Positions 11,180 through 22,379 are shown, numbered from the stretch's first letter. The stretch: 64,000 nucleotides of DNA from Mastigias papua (GCA_964019165.1 OZ025283.1:3541501-3605500), one strand, 5' to 3'. Numbers and translations are program-made. The notes: generated by a model from the sequence alone, not told the origin.

Positions 11180-11743
11180 TCAATACATATAATGGCCTAG
11201 CAAGTGAATCCAAGTTTCATATACAGCAACAACATCAAAACCAATATTAAGTTCAAATAACACAGACTGAAGTTCATCAAAGTGACAAGACAGACTTCTT
11301 ATATTTAAGTGTAAAAAGGAAAGATCAGAGGGAGAAATGTCAGAAGAAGATAAATCTTGAATAGTATGATAGCTAGAATCAATATTAGAGGGGATATGGT
11401 CATCAATATCATATTCCTGTAGTTAGGCAGGTTGGTGAGACGAGAAGTGATTTGCAATGATGGTAATGAGTCAACAGCAGAAGGCTTGTCAAAATCAAAC
11501 AGATTTAATAATGTTCCATTTTCAACAGAGCCAAAAGGAAAAATTGAATTCATGATAGGCAATTGTGCAGTTAATACGAAGCCGTGGAACATCATCAGAC
11601 TCAGTAGATAGAACTTCATATTCAGCAACAGAAATGTTATTGCATTTTGTATGGTGCCATAAGTTGCATTGATTACATAAAATTCCACATGTATTGACAT
11701 TTTTGTGGCATATGCCACATGGATGCTTAGGGGTTCTTACCAT
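11180..11743 (-). pseudogene. PHD-finger/endonuclease N-terminal part of the CR1-like ORF
   Basis: The minus strand from 11743 starts MVRTPKHPCGIC and shows a Cys4-His-Cys3-like pattern (C-x2-C...C-x2-C...H-x2-C, 'CNQCNLWHHTKC'). This resembles the PHD finger found at the N-terminus of many CR1-class ORFs. After frame changes near 11520 and 11300 the reading reaches the start of an APE endonuclease ('LNIGFDV' then 'ETWI'), at which point the nested element interrupts it. The PHD-like finger is a chromatin- or nucleic-acid-binding module in this class; its exact role is not known. Confidence 0.7.
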
Positions 11744-11750
11744 TTAAAAC

Positions 11751-12079
11751 AAAATACAAAAGAAAGCCTTGAACTTTAAAATAACTCTAACACAACTTAT
11801 CCAATTGGATATATGGGAAATATTAATAGTAAAAATGACGATAACAAGGGTACTTAGCTGAAAGTGACTTCAGTTTCATCAGCATCATCAAGGTCAACGT
11901 GAGTTTTCTGAAAATTTGATCTTGGACCTTTTATACCACGGGGGTGTGAGTGTTTGTTATCAGAAATCACCAGCTTGTCCCTTATGAAGTCTTGTCCCTT
12001 AGGAAAATTTATCTATAAAAATAGCACCGGGTTGTACAGAGATGATGGTTTGGGTTGTATATGAGAACTTATCAGGACA
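11751..12079. other. Probable 5' UTR of the CR1-like element; no gene
   Basis: No open frame is worth reporting. Its position directly upstream of the PHD-finger start at 11743 on the minus strand suggests untranslated leader of the retrotransposon. It ends where PLE coding sequence begins on the plus strand. Confidence 0.35.
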
Positions 12080-12900
12080 TGACTTTGTAAGAAAAATGAT
12101 AAAGAGCATTAATGTGATTAGAGACTGCGGGCTAAAAATTTCTATCTCTGCCAAACAAAAAGTATGTAGAATTCTTAGATGTCACATTCAATCCGGATAC
12201 AGATAAATACCACTCATATACAACGCCTAATAGCGAAATATGATATATGCATAAAAATCCTAATCATCCATCAAACATTATAAAGAAACTACCCAAGGCC
12301 ATTGCTATAAGATTATCAAAAATATCACCAAATGAAGAAGTATTCATGAAAACCAAAAGACAATATGAAAGAGCATTATTTGACAATGAATTTTCAACCA
12401 AATTAGAATATATAGAACATAACAATAGTAGACAGGATAAAGAAGAAAGTCCACAAAAAAGAAACATAAACTGCTTCAACCCACCTTACTCAATAAAAGT
12501 ATAGGCAAATATTGGTAAGATATTTTTCAAGTGATCACATAAGCACTTCCCAAAGTCTAACAAGCTGTACAAAATATGTAACAGAAATACTATGAAGATA
12601 TACTACAGATGCCAGCAAAACCTGAATTCTGTAATATCATCACATAATGCTTTACAGATGAAAACAAAAAATGATAACAACCGCCTCTGCACTTGCCGTA
12701 ATCAAGAAAGCTGCCCACTACTAGGAAAATGCCTTACACATAACAGTATCTATTAAGCAACTGGTAAGTTTACAGGAAGCATAAAAGTGTAGACTGGATT
12801 ATCCTAAAGAATATTCATGGAAAGATAAATACCAGAACGATAGTCAATTAAGGAAGCATATTTGGCAGTTGAAAGAAAATAGGAAGGACCTTGAGATGAA
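12080..12900 (+). pseudogene. Penelope-like element C-terminal RT and GIY-YIG remnant
   Basis: The reading runs through 'FLDVTFNPDTDKYHSY' (about 12175) and 'NPNHPSNIIKKLPKAI' (12255), then 'SPQKRNINCFNPPYSIKV' to 12503. It continues with the Cys motif 'LCTCRNQESCPLLGKCL' at about 12685 and a degenerate nuclease block. This order (RT tail, CxC..C..C motif, GIY-YIG) is that of GIY-YIG-bearing PLEs and matches the nuclease piece at 5345-5830, so both come from one PLE family. Frame changes at 12245, 12510 and 12760 and several stops inactivate it. The catalytic RT core is missing. Confidence 0.75.
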
Positions 12901-13135
12901 TTGGAAAACATTAAAAACAGCGAAAAGTTTGCACAATAATGGAAGATGCAGCCTATGTCTTTACGAAAACTATTTGTTCTTATTTCAATGATGATAGAAG
13001 ACTCCTTAATAAAAGGTCAGAACAGATCAGCAAATACCGCCTCGAAAACATATTCCTATTAAGAGCATTGAAACAATAATAACCTAATGGTCTACACTCC
13101 GCCTTACCAACTGGATTCTATTGATGGTTCGTTAT
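12901..13135. other. PLE-derived tail, no intact gene
   Basis: Weak continuing similarity to the end of the PLE reading frame, with many stops; no separate feature is seen. Confidence 0.35.
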
Positions 13136-13469
13136 GCGTATATCACACTATGTTTACGTATCTACAGCAATATGCCTGAAGAGTGGACACATGAAATCGA
13201 TGGTTGCGTATGACAGTATGGTATAACTTTTATTATTATATCTTACAACGCTACGTTCAATTGTTGAGCACTTTAGTGTTGCAGAAGATGCAGTTGAGGT
13301 ATTGCCTCTCGCCCTTATATATTTATATGCCTGGATGGTGCAATTGATTAGCACAGGAGTCTTCTGATCTAACCATCGTGAGTTCGAATCCGCACTGGGG
13401 CCAAAATAATTTTTCCAACTGTGGTAGCCCACTCATGACTTAGTATTTACCTATGTCAGCCTTAGCCGA

Positions 13470-13474
<5 letters not shown>
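13136..13474 (+). repeat. tRNA-derived SINE with PLE-like tail block
   Basis: From 13328 the sequence is tRNA-like: 'cctggatgg' with box A, 'gttcgaatcc' as box B at about 13381-13391, then 'gcactggggcc'. Next comes a common body ending 'gccgaattaa' and a (TA)n tail. The same unit occurs four times at 23449-24513. Upstream, 13136-13240 matches, in reverse complement, 25640-25780. The tRNA-like fold is imperfect in the anticodon arm, so this is a SINE and not a working tRNA gene. Confidence 0.75.

Positions 13475-13517
<43 letters not shown>
13475..13517. repeat. (TA)n tail of the SINE
   Basis: About 43 bases of uninterrupted TA directly follow the SINE body, matching the tail position in the other SINE copies. 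Confidence 0.9.
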
Positions 13518-13520
<3 letters not shown>

Positions 13521-13564
13521 GTTATTTTTGTGAAAAATACATTTAGTAGTATAGCACGAAAGTA

Positions 13565-14820
13565 AATCTAACAACGAGTGAGTATGCCAAACATATTGAA
13601 AATGTATCATATAAACCTCAAATTCATATTGAAAAAGATGTAGAAAATATTCCTAAAGTGAACACAAATATAGTTTTATTGTTGATTCAACAAATAATAA
13701 AAACCCTAGTGATTTTTATGATGCATCTCTTTTAATAGATTTTCAATTAATGAAGGCTGATGGTACTGCAGTTAAAAATGCAGAAAATGCTACCCTTGCT
13801 GGTGATGGTTATTTGTTAATGAGAGATATGGATATTTTATTCAATGGGATAAATATATTTTCACAAAATTTGGCATATGTAGCAATTGATATATTTAATA
13901 ACTCTGAATCCTCAGCTTCTTATATTAATGGGGAAGAATCTAGTATTTTCTCCATATTGATACAATTAGAATTCTTACTACTTCTGATGCCAATAGAATT
14001 AGCACTTTTCAAGTGAAACGAGACCTGACAAATGATTTATCTGTTAATACTGTATAATTATCATTACATAGGTATGCATTTTGTAGATCTTCTAAAAATA
14101 GATTATCTCTTTTAGGCAAATTAAAAATTAATTTAGCATTTGTAACAGATGCTAATTTAATATGGACAGGTAAAAATGATGCTGTATACATTATACTTAA
14201 AAAATGATATTATATATTCAAAGGGTAACAATAAACGATAAAGGATCTTAATTGTATGTAGATTCATTAAAAACTAATTCAACATTGAAGTTTTATGATA
14301 TGCAGATTAGGAAGCAATTTTCAAAACAAGAAATTTCTCGTACTCTAAAAACATCGTCAATTTTTGTTAAACTTAGGTCAGTATTTATTTTGGGTTAGAT
14401 AAGGTGATCATTTTAATAATTATATAAGTAGTAGTTCTATTTATGATAAAAATAATATTGGTAATAATAGCAATGTACATCAATGCAACTACAATTAGGT
14501 GATGGACAATATTATCCAAAATCTCCTCTTAATACTGTAACAGATGAAGTATTTAATTATCCTCAATTACTTAAAGTTGTTGGAAGCAATAGTTTATAAA
14601 CAGATTCATTCATGAATCTAACAACGTTTAGTAATTTTTTCCAATAGTTTATTTCGATTTATTTTCAGATAGTTTTCCTATCAAATTAAATTGCACCTTA
14701 GAATCTGTACCGAATAAGTCGTTTCAATGGATTGCATTCATTATTTCAGGAAAGTATATGATGGTTGATACTACTTCGGGAAAAGCATATATCAAATACT
14801 TGCATTATCTTAAATAAAAC
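13565..14820 (+). pseudogene. Polinton-type major capsid-like protein, lineage 2
   Basis: Several frames together give a structural protein of roughly 400 residues: 'YDASLLIDFQLMKADG' (about 13720-13760), an open stretch 13750-14016 with 'ENATLAGDGYLLMRDMDIL', and 'NRLSLLGKLKINLAFVTDA' near 14100. It ends 'FDLFSDSFPIKLNCTLESV' to 14817. The pattern of an N-terminal 'PSDFYDASLL'-like start and a run of beta-strand-rich blocks is what I associate with jelly-roll capsid-like proteins of Polinton-related elements. It is clearly different from the capsid gene at 51957-53275. At least six stops or frame changes. The capsid assignment is inference and needs structure-based comparison. Confidence 0.45.
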
Positions 14821-14849
14821 AGGAAACAGAACAACTGAAGACATGAACT

Positions 14850-15593
14850 AAAACAAATTTAGAAAATATTTTTTGCTTTTCTTATTATGTTTTACATTAT
14901 AGATGATGATATTTTATATGATAACTCCATAAATGTATCAATAATATTGATACAATGAATTTACTTCTTTTTCATTTCCATTAATCAGTGTTGGGAAACT
15001 TACATGATTTTCTGTAAAGTGGATAACCTATATTTATTTCAACCTTTTTTCCAAAATCCATTAGCTATAACTTCATTTGTATCATCATAAATAGCATCAC
15101 TATTGAATAAAAATGTAATTGTATTACTACTAATGTTATTATATACATTAAAAGTTTGATTATTGTTAAAGATACATTTTGCATTACATTTTATTTCGTT
15201 ATTTGTCATATTTCAAAATGTTAACCAAATGCCATTATCAGTAAAAGTAATATGACTTGTTTCTTTATCTAGTTGTGGTAATATAGGTGACCTTTTCGGG
15301 TGTAAAAGAAAATTACATAACATTACAGTATATTTTATTTTATCAACAAATTTTATATATTGATTTTTATTATTGAAATATATGGCATACATCATTTTTT
15401 CCTAGCATAAATGTCTGATCTCTAATATTAAATTTATTATAGCACAATTAAACTAATCATAATATTTATATCAATAATTTGATATTTTTGATATCGGAGT
15501 TACATCTGATGCATTTGTGGTCAAATTTGAAGTTGATAAATCTTCTAAATTGAAATACTTTCATGCATACACTTCAAGTATAATTCCACAATT
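14850..15593 (-). pseudogene. Polinton fibre-like protein segment, lineage 2
   Basis: The minus-strand reading includes 'ETSHITFTDNGIWLTF' and 'IKCNAKCIFNNNQTFNVYNN', beta-rich Asn-rich text like the fibre genes of the element at 55154-58830. It faces the capsid-like gene (convergent), unlike the single-strand arrangement of the larger element. The RTE insertion at 15603 separates it from further fibre sequence at 19081-20170. Fibre proteins form receptor-binding spikes in adenoviruses; the role here is inferred from position and sequence style. Confidence 0.45.
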
Positions 15594-15602
15594 TTTATTT
15601 CT
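15594..15602. repeat. Left target-site duplication of RTE element
   Basis: The 9-base word 'tttatttct' lies here and again at 19072-19080, immediately outside the two ends of the RTE element. Confidence 0.85.
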
Positions 15603-16016
15603 GTGGTGTAGTGTAGTGTGTTAGGAGTAGTGCCTTTGTAAACCTGTCAGCCACACATCTTCCAATGTGGATAGGAGCACTGGCCTCCAACTACTACATA
15701 ACTCTCACTTGTGGCTCCAAGAAGGCGGTAATTTACACCGGCGGCCACACCATGGTACCTCACCTCGGCTGGTGAGCAAAACTAAGTAGAGGGTAGCAAC
15801 AATCGTTAAGGGTTGTTGTATAGGGGACGTCATCCCTTGAGTGCATGAAGACTGGAGTGGTGGCAGAGGCGGAAGAATCATCAATTGATCAACGGCTCTG
15901 AAAGCATGACAGCAGGATGTGTGGCACATCAAGGGCATAATCATGACGAAGATGAGACATGGCCAGCCGCCATGGAAGGGATTAGGGCCCCACCATGTAT
16001 CCTCCTATAGGTAGTC
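15603..16016 (+). promoter_or_regulatory. 5' UTR / presumed internal promoter region of RTE element
   Basis: This GC-richer leader starts 'gtggtgtagtgtagtgtg' and has no ORF. By analogy with other non-LTR elements it should carry the internal promoter, but no specific element is visible. Part of it, 'caccggcggccacacca' (about 15738), recurs near 19738. Confidence 0.4.
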
Positions 16017-16860
16017 ATGAATCTAAACAATAACGGAAAAGAAAATAATAAGGAAGGTGGAATAGGGACCCCTGCGATGACACTGGATTTGGGTTACAGG
16101 GAAGAAGATGTTGAATTCTTGGTAAGTATGACAACAGATGATGGCAAGGACTCAATCCCTCTTGGGAGGTCATTACCTGAAAGAGTTGCTCTGACAACTT
16201 GGAATAGGCTCTTACGCATTGACACATGGAATGTAAGAACACTGTACCAAGCTGGGAAATTGAGTAATGCCTTGAAGGAAATGGATAACATGAAATTAGA
16301 CTTGCTGGGAATCTCGGAATGCAAATGGACAGATAATGGGATTATAGTGAAGGACAATAACATCATGATATATTCTGGAGGAAAGGAACATAGGAATGGA
16401 GTAGGAATCATAATGAGTAAGGAAATAGCAAGATCTTTAATAGGATATTGGGCAATATCTGAAAGAGTGATAGTGATAAAGCTGCAAGGGAAACCATTTA
16501 ACTTATGTATTATCCAGATTTATGCTCCCACACAAGATCATGAAGACGAAGAAATAGAGTTATTCTACGATGAAATCCAAACGGCAACAAACATGTGAAG
16601 ACATGTGACACACTCTGTGTTATGGGAGATTTAAATGCTAAAGTGGGTAAGGAAATAACTACTGACATAACTGGTCAATATGGTTTGAGAACACGGAATG
16701 AACGTGGAGAAGATTGATAGAATTTTGTCAGCAGAACGAATTACTTATAACCAACACATTTTTCAAACAGCACCCAAGAAAATTGTAGACATGGAAGAGT
16801 CCAGATGGAGAAACTAGAAATCAGATAGATTATACATTAATAAATGACAGATTCAGAAAC
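16017..16860 (+). pseudogene. RTE APE-type endonuclease
   Basis: The open stretch 16017-16598 (193 codons) contains 'LRIDTWNVRTLYQAGKL' (residues about 65-81), the TWNVRT block that opens the endonuclease of many RTE-like ORFs. It then has 'LDLLGISECKWTDNG', with the catalytic Glu in 'ISE', 'GVGIIMSKEIA', and 'NLCIIQIYAPT'. After a stop at 16596-16598 the domain continues with 'VMGDLNAKVGKE' (the GDxN motif) and a degenerate linker. In intact elements this domain nicks the target DNA to prime reverse transcription. The true start is likely the first ATG at 16018-16020 or slightly upstream. Confidence 0.85.
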
Positions 16861-19063
16861 TGTGTGAAGCAAGTAAAAACTTATCCGGGATGTGACATAA
16901 CTTCAGATCATAATCCAGTAATAGTAAAAATGAAGATTAAGCTAAAGAAACTAAACAAGACAAATAGAAAGCAACATTTGGAGGTCAGTTTACTTAAGAA
17001 CAACTCATGTGCAGCTAGATTCAATATTGAAGTAAGAAATAGATTTGATGCACTTCACATAGAAGAACCTGAACAGCAGCCTGACCAAGAGGAAGATATT
17101 GAGGACATCTGGCGTAAAGTGAAAGAGAGCATTATAACAACAACAAAAGGACTTCTCCCTTTCAGAACAAAAAGACAAATAGAAGCATGGATGACTGACG
17201 ATATTCTAAACATGATGGACGAACTGAAAGCTTTTAAAAATGCTGATAGAAACAAATATAATCAGTTAAACAAAGAAATAATCAATGACTGCAGAAAGGC
17301 AAAAGAGACTTGGTTCTATAAGCAATGTAAGGAAATAGAAGAATTAGAGAAACACCATAACTCCCGAGCAATGCATGCTAAAGTAAGAGATCTATGGCAA
17401 AATAAAAAGTATAACAAAAGTAACGGATGCATCGTGGACAAAGCGGGAAATCTCCTGTTTGATGAGGAAGACGTCGCTAATAGATGGAAAGAGTATATTA
17501 CAGAGTTATATGATGATAACAGAACTGACATACCTAGATTTAAAATGACAACTGGAAACAACAAATTACAAGAAGAACAGAAGGCCATATCTTCAATGAA
17601 ATAGGGCAAAGCAACCGGGGTCGGATGAAATATCAACTGAAATGTTAAAAGTTCTAGACGACTGCAATGGTAAAACAATAACAAAACGTTGTAATATAAT
17701 ATATAACACAGGGTATATACGAACTGAATTAGATAAATCAATATTCATAACAATCCCCAAGAAAGCAAAAGCACAAATCTGTTCAGAGTTTAGAACTATA
17801 AGCCTTATGAGCCACGTCACCAAACTCCTACTGAAGATAATACAGCAACGCTTAGCAAGCAAAATCGATCAAGAATGTTGTAATCTGCAGAGTGGGTTTA
17901 GAGAAGGAATAGGTACCAGAGAAGGAATATTTAATTTACGAACAATTCTTGAAAGAGCAATAGAGGTGCAACAGGGAGTGTATATATGTTTTGTTGGCTA
18001 TACGAAAGCTTTCGATCGAGTTAACCATACCAAGCTAATAGAATGTTTGTAAGAAATAGGAGTGGACGATAAAGATCTACAAATTATCATCAAAATGTAC
18101 TGGGAACAGACTGCAGTGGTAAGAACTAAAAATGGAGTTTTGACAGATTTTAAAATAAAGAAGGGTGTAAGACAAGGTTGTGTACTATCACTAAACCTCT
18201 ACAATTTATAAACTGAAAAGATTTTTAGAGAAATCAAAGGCATGCCGGGTGTAGTTATTGGATGAGTAAATATGAATAATTTGAGATATGAGGATGATAC
18301 TGAACTTTTAGCAACTGATTCTGTCAAATTACAAGACCTGATAAATACGGTAAATGAAAGAGGAAGGGATTATGGTATGAGCATTAATATAAAGAAAACA
18401 AAAGTGATGGTTGTAACTAAGAAACAAGTCACACCGAATGCTAAGATAACAATAGAAGGGAGAGCAATAGAGCAAGTAAAGAAATTTATATACCTTGGAC
18501 ATTTAATAACAGAAAATGGCAAATGTGATAGTGAAATAAATAGAAGAATAGAAATAGCAAGGGGAGCATTTAACAACATCTCAAAAGTCATAACATCACA
18601 ATAAATAAGTAGATCATCCAGATTGAGATGAATAAAATGTTATGTGTGGTCAACACTTACTTATGGTGCAGAAACCTGGATGATATCAAAAACACTTGCT
18701 GGACGATTAAATGCCTTTGAAATGTGGACATATAGAAAAATGCTAAAACTTTCATACACAAAGCATAAAACAAATGAAGAAGTCCTAAACATGTTAAGTA
18801 CAGAAAAGCACTTGTTGTCTAACATAGTCAAACGAAAATGCCAGTATTTTGGTCACCTAGTCAGACACAACGAGCTACAACGTCAGCTGCTTGAGGGAAA
18901 AATCAATGGCAAATGCAGCAGAGGAAGACCACGAATTATATGGATGGACAACCCAAAGAAGTGGACTGGAAAGTCTTATGGAAATTTGATACAAATAGCA
19001 GGAGACCGTGAAAAGTTTAGATGCATGAGATTCAATGTGCTTAAAGCATTGGACACACTATGA
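16861..19063 (+). pseudogene. RTE reverse transcriptase and C-terminal domain
   Basis: The region begins with the end of the endonuclease ('CDITSDHNPVIVKMK', with the catalytic SDH), then a charged linker. RT blocks follow: 'GKATGVDEIS' region near 17605, 'QSGFREGIGTREGIFNLR' at about 17890, 'FVGYTKAFDRVNHTKL' near 18000 (first Asp changed to Gly in VGYTKAFD), 'VRQGCVLS', and 'NNLRYEDDTELLA' at 18272 (YEDD box in place of YADD). The C-terminal domain at 18644-19063 has 'YGAETWMISKTLAGRLNAF', 'FGHLVRHNELQRQLLEGK' and 'GRPRIIWMDN'. Frame breaks near 17602, 18050, 18205 and 18604 inactivate it. Confidence 0.85.
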
Positions 19064-19071
19064 TGATGATA

Positions 19072-19080
19072 TTTATTTCT
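19072..19080. repeat. Right target-site duplication of RTE element
   Basis: 'tttatttct', identical to 15594-15602. Confidence 0.85.
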
Positions 19081-20170
19081 ATTTTATCATCTACCCTTTT
19101 TTCTAGTTTTGATTTAATAAAACTAGACAACTAAGAAGCAGATTCTATTATTTTGTTATTTATGCAATCGTTGTGTACTGTTAATTCAACAAATCCAAAT
19201 TTAACTTTAAGATCGCCAGAACTAAGATCAGATTCAATTGATTTATTATCTGACCTAAGACTATTAAAATATCCATCTTCTTTTATTGCTGAATTAGAAT
19301 ATAGTTTAATCATAACACGTGCTAAGTCTGCAAAATTAACTCCTGTTTTATTATTTTGTATAAAAGAGCATCATCCCATTGTATTTATAAAATTAAATAT
19401 ATTATATTATTAAATTTGGATTTATAAAATTTGGATACAAACTAGCTCTATTAGAATCTACATTTGTACCTTGAGATCCACAAACAGCAAGGACATTATT
19501 AGTAAGATTTATAGCATTACCAGCTATGTATATTACTGATGAGCTTTTAACATTGTAGTTTCCATCTGGATCTAATGTTAAATGTGTATGATTGTATTTT
19601 AGTTTTAATTTATTATTATCTATATCCAATGGCGTATCAATACCAATTAAAAGAATATATTAATATCGATTTTAGCTAGTGATGAAACAACAGAACTAGA
19701 ACCAAGATCTACTTTTAATATATTATCTACATGCACACCGGCGGCCACACCATATCCACACCATCTAGTTTTGCTGTACTTGTTTCATTTAATGCTGAAT
19801 CTTTTTCATATTAAAACGTCTGATCTACAGAAATAACACCATATTGATCAACTGTGACATGATTAGATGTATTTACATGTAATTTATTATCAAAATCTAA
19901 AGGTATTGTACCACAATAATTACCATTTACCTGTCTAACAAAATTTACTGGATTAACAGATGCATCTACATATGCTTTATGTACAGCACTAGAAGCTGGT
20001 GTAGAAGTAGGCTCTCCAGTTATTTCATTATTGTTGGAATTCCTTGAATAAGTAATACTTTTGATACTATCATGTACACAGTCACATTAGCTCCTGACTT
20101 ACCTACTGCTTTATCAGTTATTAAATTGTGTATTGTATAATCCTTTAAATCAATATTTTTATATACCTCT
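19081..20170 (-). pseudogene. Polinton fibre-like shaft, lineage 2
   Basis: The minus-strand pieces include 'LKLKYNHTHLTLDPDGNYN' and 'LAVCGSQGTNVDSNRASL' at 19402-19629, then short-repeat text with 'LKDYTIHNLITDKAVGKSG' near 20140. The alternation of short hydrophobic and Asn/Asp-rich segments, with phrases like 'DNNKLKL', recalls the trimeric beta-spiral shafts of viral fibres and is similar in style to 56193-57140. Upstream it continues toward 21300-22000. It is interrupted by many stops. A short piece at about 19737-19755 ('caccggcggccacacca') is shared with the RTE leader and may be a micro-insertion or gene-conversion scar. Confidence 0.45.
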
Positions 20171-20779
20171 CCTGGTGAAGTAACAGGTTGGATTGGTTGG
20201 ATTGTCCAGGGCGTTACTGGACGTTTTTTTATGTACAGTTTTTTTTATTGAAAATGTCATATTGTAAGTGTCTCTCATAGCAGGGACACGATGACTTCGA
20301 ATCTTTTTCTGCTGTGAGAGGCACAGATAAATGTATCTGTATGTTAGTTGTAGTTGTGTTTTTCTTTTCAAATCTATAAAAAATAGTAAATGGTACATTT
20401 TAAAAATTTTCTAATCACATATCTACTTTTGCGTAAATAATTCTAATTGATTTTGTGAACATCTTTTGTCCATAGTATGATTTGTTATTTGTGTTGAATT
20501 TCTTATCATTAACTGCACCCTTGTATATATACTATTTACAAATTACTCTAATTAATACTAAACAAAACTTTCTATAGCATATCTAGAGACTAGAACATTA
20601 TTATATAGTATTATTAAAGAATCATCCGTAAAGCTCCATGATATATAGTAAAAGATACTTTGTATGTCCATTAAAATACCCTAGCGTTGGGTATACAAAC
20701 TGATAAGCACCATAAAATGTAAAACAGTAAGAAAATTAGTTATCTATAATCCTGTACGCCAAAAAGAAAACGAATTCTT
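20171..20779. other. AT-rich Polinton-like DNA, product not recognised
   Basis: A minus-strand open stretch of 79 codons at 20159-20398 and a further piece around 20560-20640 ('FTDDSLIILYNNVLVSRY') may be decayed structural genes of the same Polinton relic. I cannot assign them. Confidence 0.3.
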
Positions 20780-21290
20780 ATTTTGTAATGTAAGAGAACA
20801 GCCACCTCGTGCGTGTAAAAACTCTAATTCTAAAATGACAATTGATTCGGCCATAGGACAACATCTTCTAACAAATCCAGAATGCGCCAAAACATATACA
20901 GACGATAATTTTCGGATCAATGGGCAAGCAAGATCATCCTTTCATTTAGGTGTTTCAGAATCGGTTTACATCAAGACTCAAAACCCAGTCTTGTGTAAAC
21001 AAAAAGAGTTCGTTTTTTCACTTGGACTCTTCTAGTAAACAATGGTGAATAGGTTCTAATTGGCCAATCATAGGGCCAAATATACGCATTATTCATCATA
21101 TCACGTGCACCCGCATCTGGCTATACATTTCGGTTCACCTTTCGGTCGTTATCCGACGTTTCATACTCTGACGAGTGTCAGACGAAAAAACAGCTTTCAG
21201 TATGCTAAAAGAATGTTTCCGCTTTTTCGTGCTATAGTGAATTTAAATGTTACTTATATATTTACCATTACACAATACACTTGATTTATC
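20780..21290 (+). pseudogene. Penelope-like element of a second family: C-terminal GIY-YIG tail and 3' UTR
   Basis: The open stretch 20835-21035 contains 'SAIGQHLLTNPECAKTY' and 'QARSSFHLGVSESVYIKTQ', then 'LCKQKEFVFSLGLF' before the stop at 21035. I recognise the pattern (SAIGQHLL..., FHL.V.E...I....P.LC.QK.F.....LF) as the end of the GIY-YIG domain of PLEs of a different family from 5345 and 12080. Downstream, the 3' UTR holds a hammerhead-like core at 21168-21187. The fragment interrupts the minus-strand Polinton relic. Confidence 0.7.
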
Positions 21291-21294
21291 TTTA

Positions 21295-22010
21295 AGTTGT
21301 GTGTTAGCTACGTCCCAATGAAATGACAAACCAATCACTGCGTTATCTAGACTAGAATATGAGCTTATTTCATCAGTTGGTATGTTTGCATTTGTAGATG
21401 ATTGAATAGTTTTATGATCATTTGTTGAACCTGCTTTTCTAATATATTTCCAATTTTGTTTCGTTTGTTTTATTACTATAACTCAAATTGACATATTACT
21501 TTGAAATTGATTGAAGTTATCAACTCCTCCCATAATCATGTCCAAGTAATCCCTTAAATATCCAATCATTATTTCTGATGCTTTTTATTCTATAAACAAT
21601 AAAATCATTTACAACACCTGTAGCTCCACCTCCAGGATTAAGATTGACATCTGTAGTAAGTCTTGTATTGTTAGCTTTTGAAAATTTTTGAATAATATCT
21701 TTTATTTTGTTTATCAGCTTTATTACATAAAGTAGATTAATTAGCTGCTGTTGATTGTTCTACATGGCTTTCATTTACTGTATTGTCATATGATTTTCTA
21801 ATTTTTCTATTAGAATCCATAACTCAATCATGACGTGGATTATCTACTTCATAAACACAATATGTATAGAGTTTCAAATGCTCGTTAATATATAAATCTA
21901 CAAATGTTTTTCTTATATGATTTGCTAAATATATACAATCTAATTTTATCATATTATTTTCTACATTAAATCCAGTTGTTTAAGCATTTTGTTCTTCTTT
22001 GCGTGCATCA
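21295..22010 (-). pseudogene. Polinton fibre head / LamG-like domain, lineage 2
   Basis: The minus strand near 21335 reads 'VIGLSFHWDVANTQLKD', which matches 'VCLSAHWDVPSGPNGSK' in the fibre gene at 55154-56155. Further related blocks lie upstream with many stops. This shared 'HWDV' block shows the relic carries the same fibre-head domain as the large element, but on the opposite strand. The domain has the look of a concanavalin/laminin-G-like sandwich that could bind host glycans; that is inference. Confidence 0.5.
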
Positions 22011-22154
22011 TGAACACGAATTATATACTATATATTGCATATTTTAAATTGTTAAAAAATATGATAATATAAATGTAAAATTTACAAAATTTATTAATAT
22101 TTGTGCTAATTTTTTGTATTTTTCAGCGCCATCTATACCAGCTTTTTCTTACAC

Positions 22155-22379
22155 TTACACCAGCACTAACAGCTCCTTCAATAACAGCTTTCCACCTGGA
22201 ATTAAAAAAGATATGAAACGTACAAATTCACCTTCAGATGATTCAATAATTTCAATAAAATCTTCTGTTACAAGTTCTTTCTTTAGTTTAGCTTCGGCTT
22301 TAGCTTGAATTTCCTTTTTCCATACTATATTATAATTACATTTATTTAAATATTCAGAAATTATTTTTTCATTTTCCAT
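22155..22379 (-). CDS. Small charged protein of unknown function (Polinton relic)
   Basis: 74 codons, starting MENEKIISEYLNKC, Lys/Glu-rich and predicted helical, with 'QAKAEAKLKKELVTED' in the middle and a hydrophobic tail 'LLLKELLVLV'. It lies directly downstream of the protease remnant (22390-22760, minus strand) with almost no gap, so it may be a separate small gene or the distorted C-terminal end of the protease reading frame. It is open over its length but may be a fragment. Function not recognised. Confidence 0.35.
   Translation of the reverse strand: MENEKIISEYLNKCNYNIVWKKEIQAKAEAKLKKELVTEDFIEIIESSEGEFVRFISFLIPGGKLLLKELLVLV

Larger units (their letters stand above)
6940..11750 (-). 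mobile_element. CR1/jockey-type non-LTR retrotransposon (nearly full length, interrupted)
   Basis: Read on the minus strand, the order is PHD-finger ORF start (11743), endonuclease, reverse transcriptase, C-terminal domain and 3' UTR ending at about 6940. The 3' UTR shares the 'gtactctctcctcg' and 'ggagctcctcc' blocks with the element at 3105-4628. A second retrotransposon (9957-11175) sits inside its endonuclease. Multiple stops and frameshifts show decay. The 11750-12080 stretch upstream is probably its 5' UTR. Confidence 0.75.
15603..19071 (+). mobile_element. RTE-type non-LTR retrotransposon, full length but inactive
   Basis: About 3.47 kb, bounded by the 9-bp duplication 'tttatttct'. 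It has a roughly 400-base 5' UTR, endonuclease, reverse transcriptase and C-terminal domain, and ends in a 'tgatgatgata' tail typical of RTE-like 3' ends. It is inserted into the minus-strand Polinton fibre relic. Stops and frameshifts at several places (16597, 16717, 17602, 18050, 18210, 18604) show it is no longer active. Confidence 0.85.
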
